Part shown: piece by piece, positions 31,205-38,843 of the stretch | How positions within the stretch are numbered: the stretch's first letter is position 1 | How the letters are laid out: each line of letters starts with the position of its first letter | Assembly (NCBI GenBank): GCA_910583965.1 | Contig: CAJUAE010000024.1 | Span: 1-38,843, forward strand | Direction: 5' to 3' | Source of the DNA: an uncultured Lachnospiraceae bacterium | GTDB lineage: Bacteria > Bacillota > Clostridia > Lachnospirales > Lachnospiraceae | Length of the DNA stretch: 38,843 nt | Position numbers and translations under genes: made by a program | The notes under the pieces: model-generated | Databases searched by the model: none | What the model was told of the DNA's origin: nothing | What the model saw: the letters and a program-made list of their open reading frames with translations, nothing else

Positions 31205-32941
31205 TTAGTCTACACGTTCAATAGCATCGAATTTGCAGCGTTTCATGCACAGACCGCAGCCATTACACATGGTATCGTCAATCCTGACAGTTCCATCTTC
31301 ATTTCGTGTGAGGGCAGGGCAGCCGGGAATAAGACACATGCCGCACTTTTTACATTTTTCAGAAATTGTAACACATTTTGCTTTTGTAGCTTGTGATTTT
31401 AAGAGTGCACAAGGAGCGCAGACAATTAAAACTGATACTTCGTCGCGTGCCACTTCGCGTTTGACAAGCTTTTCAAGTTCTTCGATATCGAAGGCGTCAA
31501 CTTCATAAACATGTTCTACGCCAATTGCCTTGCACAAGTGATAGAGGCTGATTGCTTTAGTTTCTTTTCCATTTAGCATTTTTCCAGTCGCAGCATGTTC
31601 CTGATGGCCTGTCATGCCTGTGGTGGAATTGTCGAGGATCAGAACAGTGCCAGTTGACTGATTGTATACCATATTCATCAGTGAATTGACACCTGTATGT
31701 AGAAATGTAGAGTCACCAATCAGTGCAACCCAATCCTTAATATATTCCTTTCCCTTTGCTTTTTCCATACCATGTAGTGTGGAAATAGAAGCACCCATAC
31801 ATACAGTAGTATCGATAACATTTAGTGGAGAAACTGCGCCAAGTGTATAGCAACCAATATCCCCTGCGCCGTGGATTCCAAGCTTTTTCAGTACAGAGAA
31901 AGTGCTTCGATGTGGGCAGCCAGGACATAGAATGGGCGGACGCGCTGGAACTTGTGTGGGGGTGGTGATTTCAAGTTTCATGCCAAGTACACGTTCGCGA
32001 ATCATATTGGCACTGTATTCTCCTTGCAGGGTAAAAAGTTCTTTACCAATACAATTAATACCCCAAGATTTGACCTGTTCTTCGATTAGTGGTTCAAGTT
32101 CCTCAAAGATATAGAGCTTGTCTACTTTAGAAGCAAATTCTTCGATTAGTTTTCTGGGAAGTGGATGTACAAGACCAAGCTTCAATACACTAGCTTCTGG
32201 CATTGCTTCTGCTACATATGTATAAGGAATACCACTTGTGATAAATCCGATAGAAGTATCTTTGTAAATGGCTTTGTTGATTGCAAAATCACAGGCGTCC
32301 TCACCCATTTTTTTAAGACGATTTTCCACGTGAATATGACGTCCTTTTGCATTTGCTGGCATCATTACATTTTTGGCAGCGCAGCGCTCATAAGGCTTGT
32401 CTGGTATCTCTTGACGTTCTTCAAGAGTGACAGGACCTTGTGAGTGTGCGAGGCGAGTAGTTGTGCGAATCATAACAGGTGTATCGTATTTTTCGCTGTA
32501 TTCAAAAGCAAGCTTAGTGAAATCTTTCGCTTCCTGTGAATCAGAGGGTTCTAGAACAGGAACTTGTGCGACGCGCGCCACACAGCGAGAGTCTTGTTCA
32601 TTTTGAGAAGAATATAGACCAGGGTCATCTGCTGCTGCGATAACAAGACCACCATTTGCACCAATATAGGACACTGTATATAGCGGATCGCTTGCCACGT
32701 TGACACCAACCATTTTCATTGAGGCCATAGCACGTACTCCGCTGATGGATGCGCCGATAGCAACTTCCATAGCAACTTTTTCATTTGGAGCCCACTCTGC
32801 GTAGATTTCTGAGTACTTTACGATATTTTCACTAATTTCGGTGCTAGGTGTTCCGGGATAAGCACTAGATACTTTGACGCCGGCTTCATAAGCACCGCGG
32901 GCAATCGCTTCATTGCCCAACATGATTTTTGTTTCGCTCAT
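31205..32941 (-). CDS. iorA: Indolepyruvate ferredoxin oxidoreductase, alpha subunit
   Basis: Alpha subunit, 578 residues, oxygen-sensitive and cytosolic. The N-terminal pyrimidine-binding domain (MLGNEAIARGAYEAGVKVSSAYPGTPSTEI) is followed by a core domain. The thiamine-diphosphate site shows GDIGCYTLGAVSPLNVIDT, GDSTFLHTGVNSL and NSTTGMTGHQ. The C-terminus is a two-cluster ferredoxin: CKKCGMCLIPGC and CNGCGLCMKRC with flanking cysteines for two [4Fe-4S] centres. ATG 32941 has AAAGGAA seven bases upstream, and a sigma-A promoter is at 33032-33060. The reaction lets anaerobes gain energy or recycle cofactors from aromatic amino acids. The acyl-CoA synthetase at 34330 could act on the same aryl acids. 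Confidence 0.96.
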   Translation of the reverse strand: MSETKIMLGNEAIARGAYEAGVKVSSAYPGTPSTEISENIVKYSEIYAEWAPNEKVAMEVAIGASISGVRAMASMKMVGVNVASDPLYTVSYIGANGGLVIAAADDPGLYSSQNEQDSRCVARVAQVPVLEPSDSQEAKDFTKLAFEYSEKYDTPVMIRTTTRLAHSQGPVTLEERQEIPDKPYERCAAKNVMMPANAKGRHIHVENRLKKMGEDACDFAINKAIYKDTSIGFITSGIPYTYVAEAMPEASVLKLGLVHPLPRKLIEEFASKVDKLYIFEELEPLIEEQVKSWGINCIGKELFTLQGEYSANMIRERVLGMKLEITTPTQVPARPPILCPGCPHRSTFSVLKKLGIHGAGDIGCYTLGAVSPLNVIDTTVCMGASISTLHGMEKAKGKEYIKDWVALIGDSTFLHTGVNSLMNMVYNQSTGTVLILDNSTTGMTGHQEHAATGKMLNGKETKAISLYHLCKAIGVEHVYEVDAFDIEELEKLVKREVARDEVSVLIVCAPCALLKSQATKAKCVTISEKCKKCGMCLIPGCPALTRNEDGTVRIDDTMCNGCGLCMKRCKFDAIERVD

Positions 32942-33031
32942 TTGTTAATTCCTTTCTTTTCATTATGAATTTCTTTTTGCATTGCAGTAAAATTGATTAA
33001 ATAGTCCATTTGTCACAGGACACTAATAACT

Positions 33032-33060
33032 ATGATAGTGAAAAAATGGAGTTCCGTCAA
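33032..33060 (-). promoter_or_regulatory. Sigma-A promoter of iorAB
   Basis: On the minus strand: -35 TTGACG (33055-33060), 17-bp spacer, -10 TATCAT (33032-33037), about 90 bp before iorA. The -35 starts two bases after the GNAT stop codon. Confidence 0.7.
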
Positions 33061-33061
33061 T

Positions 33062-33601
33062 TTATTTTGCAAAATTTACAAAATCTTCTGGAATTAATTC
33101 ATAATCTATTGAGGATTGCAATTCACCAAGCTGGTTTTTCCAGGAATTTACGTTGATTCGTTGTTTTCTAAATCCTAATTTTTCGTAAACATGCTGTGCT
33201 CGTTTGTTGTCTAAATTTGTGTCGAGAATTATTTTTTGATATCCCAAGTTGTAAAACAAAAATGAAATCAACATACTCAATACTATTTTTCCGTAACCTT
33301 TTTCCTGTTCGGAAAAAACGCAGATTTTAATTCCAATTTCAGCAGTTTTGCAGTTCTCTTGATTTGGACATGTGATATAATTCATTTCGCCAATAGGGCT
33401 GTTGTCCAGCGCAATAATGAGGCGTCGGTGTTCTTCCGTATCTTCCTTGATGCGCGCAGCAATTTCTATAGATTCTTGGCCAATTCCATTTGGGAATCCA
33501 GCATGTGCCATTACAGCACCATCATTCCACCAAGACGATAATAACGCTGCGTCTTGGACTGTCGCATTTCTGAGTGTCAAATTCTTATATTGTATGAACA
33601 T
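33062..33601 (-). CDS. GNAT-family N-acetyltransferase (RimJ/RimL type)
   Basis: Acetyltransferase of 179 residues that moves an acetyl group from acetyl-CoA to an amine, substrate unknown. The RimJ/RimL-like layout is clear: LTLRNATVQDAALLSSWW at the front, IGEMNYI (strand 4 region), the acetyl-CoA binding part EIGIKICVFSEQEKGYGKIVLSMLISFLF, and LDTNLDNKRAQHVYEKLGFRK. The usual Q/RxxGxG/A loop appears as EQEKGYGK. ATG 33601 has GGAGG five bases upstream. It is on the same strand as iorAB, but iorA has its own promoter. The gene may be a separate unit. Confidence 0.88.
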   Translation of the reverse strand: MFIQYKNLTLRNATVQDAALLSSWWNDGAVMAHAGFPNGIGQESIEIAARIKEDTEEHRRLIIALDNSPIGEMNYITCPNQENCKTAEIGIKICVFSEQEKGYGKIVLSMLISFLFYNLGYQKIILDTNLDNKRAQHVYEKLGFRKQRINVNSWKNQLGELQSSIDYELIPEDFVNFAK

Positions 33602-33770
33602 AAAACCTCCATTTCGTTTTGATGAAAAGAGTTAAGAATAATTACTATAAAATAATATTTATAGTATCATAAATTGAGGAATTATTCTACAATGAAATAG
33701 TAGCTACAAAATGATAAGTCATTATACTAGAATGTGTTTATCTACACGATGTATTTGATATCGTTATTAA

Positions 33771-34016
33771 GAAATCAATTTCGATTGTGATTCGGATGAA
33801 AGATTTGCTAGGCGTGTGTTAAGAAACTTATCTTTTGGACAGAATTTGAGTGAGATAACAAGCAGGTATGTGCAAGCGGTACAGCCTAGGCAAAGAGAGT
33901 ATGTGGAGCCTACAAAATGGAAAGCTGATATTATATTAAATGGTTTTTTACAGACATCAAAAGGAGTCGAAATCATTGTAAATTGGATACATCAACAATT
34001 GTCTTACAACAAATAG
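33771..34016 (+). pseudogene. C-terminal remnant of a uridine kinase
   Basis: The open frame from 33771 encodes FDCDSDERFARRVLRNL, then an RPxxxxYVEPTKWKADIIL segment. That matches the C-terminal third of uridine kinases of the Udk/phosphoribulokinase group, where a VDTDxDxRxxRRxxRD motif is followed by VEPTKxxADIII. Only about 80 of roughly 205 residues remain. The P-loop half is missing, with a TAA right before it (33768) and no kinase-like sequence in the preceding 170 bp in any frame. The tail (NGFLQTSKGVEIIVNWI) ends normally. No ribosome binding site precedes it. I read it as a truncated, non-functional fragment. Confidence 0.7.
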
Positions 34017-34329
34017 TAATTGTTTAAGCTTTATCTGATTTGGCATATGAATTTTACTTTTTAATAGACAAATCAACATAATAGAAAAATGTTACAAATC
34101 ATATTTATACCAAAGTTCATATTTCTTTATTAAATACCACAAAACAGGCATTTGGCGCTGGATTGGCATCATGCAATAAACGTATAATATAGGTGTGAAA
34201 AGTAATAGAAAAACAAATAAAATATAAAAATGGGTTTACTTTGATACTTTAAAGTGGCATAATATTATTAAATGTGCTATAAAAAAGATTGTGCATAGTA
34301 ATATAAAATGAGTCAAAGGAGTAACAACA
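34017..34329 (+). promoter_or_regulatory. Upstream region of the acyl-CoA synthetase: sigma-54-like and sigma-A-like sites
   Basis: This 313-bp gap holds no gene. At 34152-34168 TTGGCGCTGGATTGGCA fits the sigma-54 -24/-12 pattern: GG and GC are 12 bp apart and most flanking bases agree. Closer to the gene, TTGATA (34241-34246), 16-bp spacer and TATTAT (34263-34268) form a fair sigma-A promoter. A lone TATAAT lies at 34183-34188 without a good -35. Which site is used cannot be told from sequence. Confidence 0.45.
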
Positions 34330-35964
34330 ATGCCAATTACAGACATTTTAGAGAGAAATTGTAAATTGTATGGAAATGATATTTGCCTTGTGGAAATTAA
34401 TCCTGAAATCAAGGAGACACGGCGTGTAACATGGAAAGAATATGAGTTGATTGAGCCGAATCCAGTGACACATTATCGCCGGGAAATTACATGGAGTGTA
34501 TTCAATGAAAAAGCAAATCGATTTGCTAATTTATTGATTCAGAGAGGTGTCAAAAAAGGGGATAAGGTTGCAATTTTGTTGATGAACTGTTTAGAGTGGC
34601 TTCCAATTTATTTTGGTGTATTAAAGACAGGAGCACTTGCAGTGCCACTTAATTTTCGCTATGCAGCAGATGAAATTGAATACTGTTTGAATCTGGCAGA
34701 AGTTGATGTGTTGGTGTTTGGACCAGAATTTATTGGCCGTGTGGAGGAGATTGCTGAGGGCATTAGCAAAAATCGATTGTTATTTTTTGCAGGTGATAAT
34801 TGTCCAAGCTTTGCAGAAGATTATAATAGTTTAACAGCAAATTGTTCAAGTCAGACACCAATGATTACATTGACAGATGTGGATGATGCTGCCATCTATT
34901 TTTCATCAGGTACAACTGGCTTTCCAAAGGCGATTTTACATAATCATGAGAGCTTAATGCATTCGTGCAAGGTGGAGCAGAATCATCATGGACAGACAAA
35001 ACAGGATATTTTTCTGTGTATTCCTCCTCTTTATCACACAGGAGCGAAAATGCATTGGTTTGGAAGCTTTTTAGAAGGTGGAAAGGCAGTTTTATTGAAG
35101 GGAACGAAGCCAGAGTTTATATTGGATGCAGTTTCAAGGGAAAAGTGTACGATTGTGTGGCTGTTAGTGCCTTGGGCACAGGATATACTTGATGCGATTG
35201 ATAGGGGAGATATTAATTTAGCAGACTATGAGCTTTCTCAATGGAGATTAATGCATATTGGTGCGCAGCCAGTTCCACAAAGCTTGATACAGCGCTGGAA
35301 AAAAGTATTTCCGCATCATCAGTATGATACGAACTACGGATTGAGTGAGTCTATTGGACCTGGTTGTGTTCATTTAGGCGTTGAAAATATTGATAAGGTT
35401 GGGGCAATTGGCAAGGCAGGTTATGGATGGCAGGTAAAGATTGTGGGCGAAGATGGAGAGCAGGTAACACGCGGTGAGGTTGGAGAACTTACTGTGAAAG
35501 GACCTGGCATTATGACTTGCTATTATAATGATGAGCAAGCTACAAGAGAAGTGCTACGTGATGGATGGTTATTTACAGGAGATATGGCACAGGAAGATGC
35601 AGATGGTTTTATCTTTTTGGTGGACCGCAAAAAGGATGTTGTCATCAGTGGTGGTGAAAATATTTATCCAGTTCAGATTGAAGATTTTCTTCGGACAAAT
35701 AATAAGATTAAAGATGTTGCTGTAATTGGTATTCCTGATAAGCGACTTGGAGAAATAACGGCTGCTGTTATAGAGGTGAAAGAGGGTATGTGCTGTACAG
35801 AAGATGAGATAAATACATTCTGTATGAAACTCCCAAAATATAAACGGCCACGCAAAATTATGTTTGCAGAGATTCCAAGAAATCCGACTGGAAAGATTGA
35901 GAAGCCAAAACTTAGAAAGATTTATGGCGGCGAGAGTCTTGTGGCAGCACAAAACAATTCTTAA
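34330..35964 (+). CDS. AMP-dependent acyl-CoA synthetase / ligase
   Basis: Adenylate-forming enzyme of 544 residues that activates a carboxylic acid with ATP and joins it to CoA. ATG 34330 has AAAGGAG nine bases upstream. Core motifs: the phosphate-binding loop SSGTTGFPK (192-200), the DTNYGLSES region, DGWLFTGDMAQEDADGF, LVDRKKDVVISGGENIYP, and the C-terminal catalytic lysine in NPTGKIEKPK (Lys522). It resembles medium/long-chain or aromatic acyl-CoA ligases and the carnitine/crotonobetaine type more than acetyl-CoA synthetase, but the substrate cannot be read. Residues about 33-50 include an odd ELIEPNPVTHYRREITW segment between two copies of an (I/V)TW-like phrase. It is a single-gene unit ended by the hairpin at 35969-35990. 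Confidence 0.92.
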   Translation: MPITDILERNCKLYGNDICLVEINPEIKETRRVTWKEYELIEPNPVTHYRREITWSVFNEKANRFANLLIQRGVKKGDKVAILLMNCLEWLPIYFGVLKTGALAVPLNFRYAADEIEYCLNLAEVDVLVFGPEFIGRVEEIAEGISKNRLLFFAGDNCPSFAEDYNSLTANCSSQTPMITLTDVDDAAIYFSSGTTGFPKAILHNHESLMHSCKVEQNHHGQTKQDIFLCIPPLYHTGAKMHWFGSFLEGGKAVLLKGTKPEFILDAVSREKCTIVWLLVPWAQDILDAIDRGDINLADYELSQWRLMHIGAQPVPQSLIQRWKKVFPHHQYDTNYGLSESIGPGCVHLGVENIDKVGAIGKAGYGWQVKIVGEDGEQVTRGEVGELTVKGPGIMTCYYNDEQATREVLRDGWLFTGDMAQEDADGFIFLVDRKKDVVISGGENIYPVQIEDFLRTNNKIKDVAVIGIPDKRLGEITAAVIEVKEGMCCTEDEINTFCMKLPKYKRPRKIMFAEIPRNPTGKIEKPKLRKIYGGESLVAAQNNS

Positions 35965-35968
35965 GAAT

Positions 35969-35990
35969 GAGGCGCTTACATAAGCGCCTC
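35969..35990. terminator. Hairpin shared by converging genes, overlapping a stop codon
   Basis: Perfect 9-bp stem GAGGCGCTT/AAGCGCCTC with a four-base loop, four bases after the synthetase stop. On the minus strand it includes the last codons and the TAA (35976-35978) of the DUF4364 gene. T-runs are weak on both sides. Confidence 0.6.
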
Positions 35991-36491
35991 CATTAAATAT
36001 TTATAAATTTGTTCATTTTCTTTATACCAGTTTTCACAGAGTGTTTTTGCAATATCTTCTGTAGGAACAGAGATTTTGATATTTACCAGTTCGGTATTTT
36101 TTTCCTGTGCAATCAATTCTGCTTGATACTTGCCAAGAGATACCTTATAGTATCTGGCGGAGATCGCCGCCTCATTTTTTAATTCAAAGTGTTTTTCTGA
36201 TAAAAATGTATTAATATCATCTATGATAGCATCACTAATACGATATTTGAAGTAGGATAAGGTGTTGCGGCCATCTTCTGTGATAAAAAAGAAAGTGCGG
36301 TTTAATGAGGTGTCCGTTTTGATAAGTTCTGCATCTCGAAGATCAGAGATTACCTGTTGTAATGTCATAAAATTTGTATACTCTTTTTCGAGGATAAAAC
36401 TGCTGATTTGTGAGTAGGTGAGTTTGAATTGCGTTCTATCTAACATATATAAGATAATTAGTTTATAGAGAGTAAGAGGGTCTTGAGTCAT
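35976..36491 (-). CDS. DUF4364-family winged-helix protein
   Basis: Protein of 171 residues from the DUF4364 family of Firmicutes, predicted winged-helix DNA-binding proteins of unknown target. I chose the ATG at 36491 (MTQDPLTLYKLIILYML), with AAAGGTG about ten bases upstream, over the ATG at 36518. The N-terminal wing region reads LTYSQISSFILEKEYTNFMTLQQVISDLRDAELIKT ... FFITEDGRNTLSYF, which is a helix-turn-helix followed by a beta wing. The C-terminal half has a beta-rich domain (ARYYKVSLGKYQAELIAQEK). It lies 32 bp after the radical SAM gene and is the last gene of that operon. Confidence 0.85.
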   Translation of the reverse strand: MTQDPLTLYKLIILYMLDRTQFKLTYSQISSFILEKEYTNFMTLQQVISDLRDAELIKTDTSLNRTFFFITEDGRNTLSYFKYRISDAIIDDINTFLSEKHFELKNEAAISARYYKVSLGKYQAELIAQEKNTELVNIKISVPTEDIAKTLCENWYKENEQIYKYLMEALM

Positions 36492-36523
36492 GTATCTGTC
36501 ACACCTTTCTGGTATCATACCTG

Positions 36524-37456
36524 TTATTTATTGGTGAATTTTATGCTTTGCCATGTACCACGTTGCTTCATTTCTTGGTGGAGTGTGTTTAAGACACGTC
36601 TTTTGTCAAGACTCCACAAAGGGGCGAGCAGTAAATCTTTTGGCCCATCACCTGTTACGCGGTGTATCACCATGTCAGAAGGAAGAATTTCTAAACAGGA
36701 GATTATAATATCAATATACTCCATCACGTCAAGGATTTCAAAGGTTTTCTTTTTATATAATTCGACCAAATCTGTGTTTTTTAAAATATGCAATAGCTGT
36801 AATTTAATGCCATCAACCTTTTTTTGCGCCAGAAAGTGGCAGGTTTCAAGCATCATGGATTTCGTTTCACCAGGGAGTCCAATGATAACATGTGTTATTA
36901 TCGGGATAGAAATTTTTTGCAGTTGTGTGACTGCTTGTTCAAAAATGGCAAGTGGGTAGCCACGGCGAATAAGAGTAGCAGAGTGTTCATGGATCGTTTG
37001 CAGCCCCAGTTCTACCCAGATAAATTTTTCTGGGTATTCTTTGCTTAAGCGCTCAAGCAGCGTAAGGACATCATTGCCAAGACAGTCTGGTCGGGTTGCG
37101 ATAGAAATGCCCACAACCGAGGGCTCGTCAAGTGCCTCGCGATAGAGTTTTTCAAGTTTTGCAACTGGCGCGTAGGTATTTGTGTAGGATTGGAAGTAAG
37201 CAATAAAATGATTTCCAATATTTTTGTTGTGAAAAATCTTCTTTCCTTTTTCAAGTTGATGTTTAATTGAGATTCCTTTTGCAGCAAAATCACCACTTCC
37301 GCCAGCACTACAAAAAATACAGCCTCGCGTACCACATGACCCATCGCGGTTTGGACAGGTCATGTTGGCATCAAGTGCAATTTTGTAAACTTTTTCGCCA
37401 TATTTATTTTTTAATTCATAATCCAGTGTGTGATAGGGTTTGTCATTCCAGCGCAT
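36524..37456 (-). CDS. Radical SAM protein, TIGR01212/YtqA family
   Basis: Radical SAM enzyme of 310 residues. The N-terminal CPNRDG ... GCIFC gives Cys34, Cys46 and Cys49 as ligands of the [4Fe-4S] cluster; the spacing (C-x11-C-x2-C) is wider than the usual CxxxCxxC but is the pattern of the TIGR01212 (YtqA-like) family. Further signs are YFQSYTNTYAP, VVGISIATRPDC, WVELGLQTIHE and THVIIGLPGET, which form the SAM-binding barrel. The B. subtilis relative YtqA is next to a methyltransferase in many genomes and the group is thought to act on tRNA or a related substrate; I cannot confirm that here. It starts 12 bp after the malic enzyme stop, with only a weak AGG before ATG 37456, so it probably depends on the upstream gene's transcript. 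Confidence 0.9.
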   Translation of the reverse strand: MRWNDKPYHTLDYELKNKYGEKVYKIALDANMTCPNRDGSCGTRGCIFCSAGGSGDFAAKGISIKHQLEKGKKIFHNKNIGNHFIAYFQSYTNTYAPVAKLEKLYREALDEPSVVGISIATRPDCLGNDVLTLLERLSKEYPEKFIWVELGLQTIHEHSATLIRRGYPLAIFEQAVTQLQKISIPIITHVIIGLPGETKSMMLETCHFLAQKKVDGIKLQLLHILKNTDLVELYKKKTFEILDVMEYIDIIISCLEILPSDMVIHRVTGDGPKDLLLAPLWSLDKRRVLNTLHQEMKQRGTWQSIKFTNK

Positions 37457-37468
37457 TTTAACCTACAA

Positions 37469-38635
37469 TTAACTTACAATATGAGACTTGACTGCCTCTG
37501 CGACAAGCTCTGCAACTTTTGGATTAAAAGCTTCTGGCATAATGTTGTCTGCACTCAGTTCTTCGTCTGGCACAAGTCCCGCAATCGCATTGGCAGCAGC
37601 AAGTTTCATTTCTTCTGTAATCTGTGTCGCGCGACCTTCCAGAGCACCTTTAAAAATGCCTGGAAATGCAACTACATTGTTGATTTGATTAGGAAAATCA
37701 CTTCTACCTGTGCCAACAATACGTGCACCTGCGGCTTTTGCCACATCTGGCATAATCTCAGGGATAGGATTTGCCATAGCAAAAAGAATGGAGTCCTGTG
37801 CCATAGATTGTACCATTTCAGCAGTTACAATATTAGGTGCGGACACACCAACAAAGATATCTGCATTCTTTAAAGCATCTGCAAGGGAGCCTGTCTCATT
37901 ATTTGGATTGGTGATTGTTGCCATCTTCTCTTGCATCCAGTTTAGTCCCTCTGTTGAGGTAGATATAATACCAACTTTATCACATAGAATCACATTCGTA
38001 AAGCCGTATGTGAGCAGTAGCTTTGTGATAGCAATACCTGCACTTCCAGCGCCATTGACAATAACTTTGCAATTTTCTTTCTGCTTGCCGACTACTTTAA
38101 GAGCATTGATAATACCGGCAAGAACAACAATTGCTGTGCCATGCTGATCGTCATGAAATACAGGGATATCAAGTGTTGCTTTGAGTCGTTCTTCTATCTC
38201 AAAACAGCGTGGAGCACTAATATCTTCGAGATTAATACCACCGTAAGCTGGTGCAAGCCAAGTGACGGCCTTAATAATTTCTTCTGTGTCCTGTGTGTCT
38301 AGGCAGATGGGAACTGCATTTACACCGCCAAATTCTTTGAAAAGCACAGCCTTTCCTTCCATAACTGGCATTGCAGCATAAGGGCCAATATTGCCAAGCC
38401 CAAGCACTGCGCTTCCGTCAGATACGACTGCAACTGTATTTGCTTTCATGGTGTATTGATAGGCAGCTTCTTTATCATTAGCGATAACTTTACATGGTTC
38501 GGCAACACCAGGGGTGTAGGCGAGAGAGAGCGCTTCTCTTGACTTGACAGGAGTTTTGGAAATCGTTTCGATTTTTCCATTCCATTCTTTGTGAAGTGCT
38601 AATGCTTTTTCTTGTGTAGTCATTTGAGCTGACAT
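37469..38635 (-). CDS. NAD(P)-dependent malic enzyme
   Basis: Malic enzyme of 388 residues that oxidatively decarboxylates malate to pyruvate. I chose the ATG at 38635 (MSAQMTTQEKAL), with AAGGAG nine bases upstream; the TTG at 38656 overlaps that site. It is the short prokaryotic form without the phosphotransacetylase tail. Motifs: LSLAYTPGVAEPCKVIA (substrate Tyr/Lys region), VAVVSDGSAVLGLGNIGP, HDDQHGTAIVVLAG (metal-binding acidic residues), and the nucleotide fold NGAGSAGIAITKLLL. The residue after the second strand is CDK (VILCDK), which suits NAD at least as well as NADP. It is the first gene of an operon with the radical SAM and DUF4364 genes, under the promoter at 38684-38712. Confidence 0.96.
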   Translation of the reverse strand: MSAQMTTQEKALALHKEWNGKIETISKTPVKSREALSLAYTPGVAEPCKVIANDKEAAYQYTMKANTVAVVSDGSAVLGLGNIGPYAAMPVMEGKAVLFKEFGGVNAVPICLDTQDTEEIIKAVTWLAPAYGGINLEDISAPRCFEIEERLKATLDIPVFHDDQHGTAIVVLAGIINALKVVGKQKENCKVIVNGAGSAGIAITKLLLTYGFTNVILCDKVGIISTSTEGLNWMQEKMATITNPNNETGSLADALKNADIFVGVSAPNIVTAEMVQSMAQDSILFAMANPIPEIMPDVAKAAGARIVGTGRSDFPNQINNVVAFPGIFKGALEGRATQITEEMKLAAANAIAGLVPDEELSADNIMPEAFNPKVAELVAEAVKSHIVS

Positions 38636-38683
38636 ATGTAAAATCTCCTTTTTCAATCTATTTTTATATACTTGCGTAACCTT

Positions 38684-38712
38684 ATAATAAATCGTTATGA
38701 TTCAGACGTCAA
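38684..38712 (-). promoter_or_regulatory. Near-consensus sigma-A promoter of the malic enzyme operon
   Basis: On the minus strand: -35 TTGACG (38707-38712), 17-bp spacer, -10 TATTAT (38684-38689), about 50 bp before the start. Confidence 0.75.
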
Positions 38713-38741
38713 CAATTATAGTAGGAATCGTATAACAAAAT

Positions 38742-38756
38742 GTAACAATTCGTTAC
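38742..38756. promoter_or_regulatory. Operator-like inverted repeat upstream of the malic enzyme promoter
   Basis: GTAAC-N5-GTTAC, a perfect 5-bp inverted repeat with its centre about 40 bp upstream of the -35 box. This is the usual place for an activator site. The binding protein is unknown. Confidence 0.35.
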
Positions 38757-38843
38757 TTTTCATGGGGCAGGAATACACATGTACTATGCATTTGATAAGA
38801 ATATAGTTCAAGTGTGAAAAACGATTTTTGTATAGCAAAATTT

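Noticed and set aside
37710..38147. Plus-strand open frames (up to 147 codons) opposite the malic enzyme gene
   Set aside because: They mirror the malic enzyme codons in reverse and show no recognisable motifs or ribosome binding site.

Overview
The window looks like a chromosomal segment from a low-GC, spore-forming, anaerobic Firmicute, most likely family Lachnospiraceae (class Clostridia). The reasons are the AT-rich sequence, strong AGGAGG-type ribosome binding sites, a SpoIID protein, DUF975- and DUF4364-type proteins, ferredoxin-dependent indolepyruvate oxidoreductase, and the overall protein style. Taxonomy is inferred from protein resemblance only, without a database search. I saw no prophage, insertion sequence, CRISPR array, rRNA or tRNA.

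Left part (1-12.3 kb). The window opens inside an OmpR-type response regulator paired with a soluble histidine kinase lacking membrane segments. A SUKH (SMI1/KNR4) protein on the minus strand follows. Next comes a decayed AraC/GyrI-type regulator that runs directly into an ADP-ribosylglycohydrolase. A second two-component system (4085-7307) has a large polytopic sensor kinase with about 330 residues outside the cell. Behind its own near-consensus promoter lies a pair made of a secreted DUF5722-like TIM-barrel protein and a 1113-residue TPR-GGDEF diguanylate cyclase with a degenerate NTPase-like front end.

Middle (12.3-23.3 kb). A 6S RNA candidate has a well-formed sigma-A promoter, a hairpin in the 3' side of its central bubble, and tandem terminators. 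SpoIID follows, with a signal peptide that is out of frame with any start codon. Then come a YihY/BrkB membrane protein, an unidentified two-TM protein, a SIMPL protein (minus), secA, and prfB with its programmed +1 frameshift site (CTT TGA C). Downstream is a secreted protein whose C-terminal domain resembles a BECR-type (barnase/EndoU/colicin/RelE) nuclease module. It is followed by about 220 bp of stacked near-perfect hairpins, including an 82-nt multi-branched structure. A partial relative of one hairpin lies 5 kb away. This is the most interesting unexplained sequence in the window.

Right part (23.3-38.8 kb). Genes here are tex, a lipoprotein, a small gene whose 5' end carries a 30-bp copy of the lipoprotein gene's 3' end, carB without carA, iorB/iorA, a GNAT acetyltransferase, a uridine kinase remnant, and an acyl-CoA synthetase. 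The synthetase has a sigma-54-like sequence upstream. The window ends with a malic enzyme / radical SAM (YtqA-like) / DUF4364 operon read on the minus strand. IorAB (aryl pyruvate to aryl-acetyl-CoA) and the nearby acyl-CoA synthetase could work on the same thioesters, but that link is inferred.
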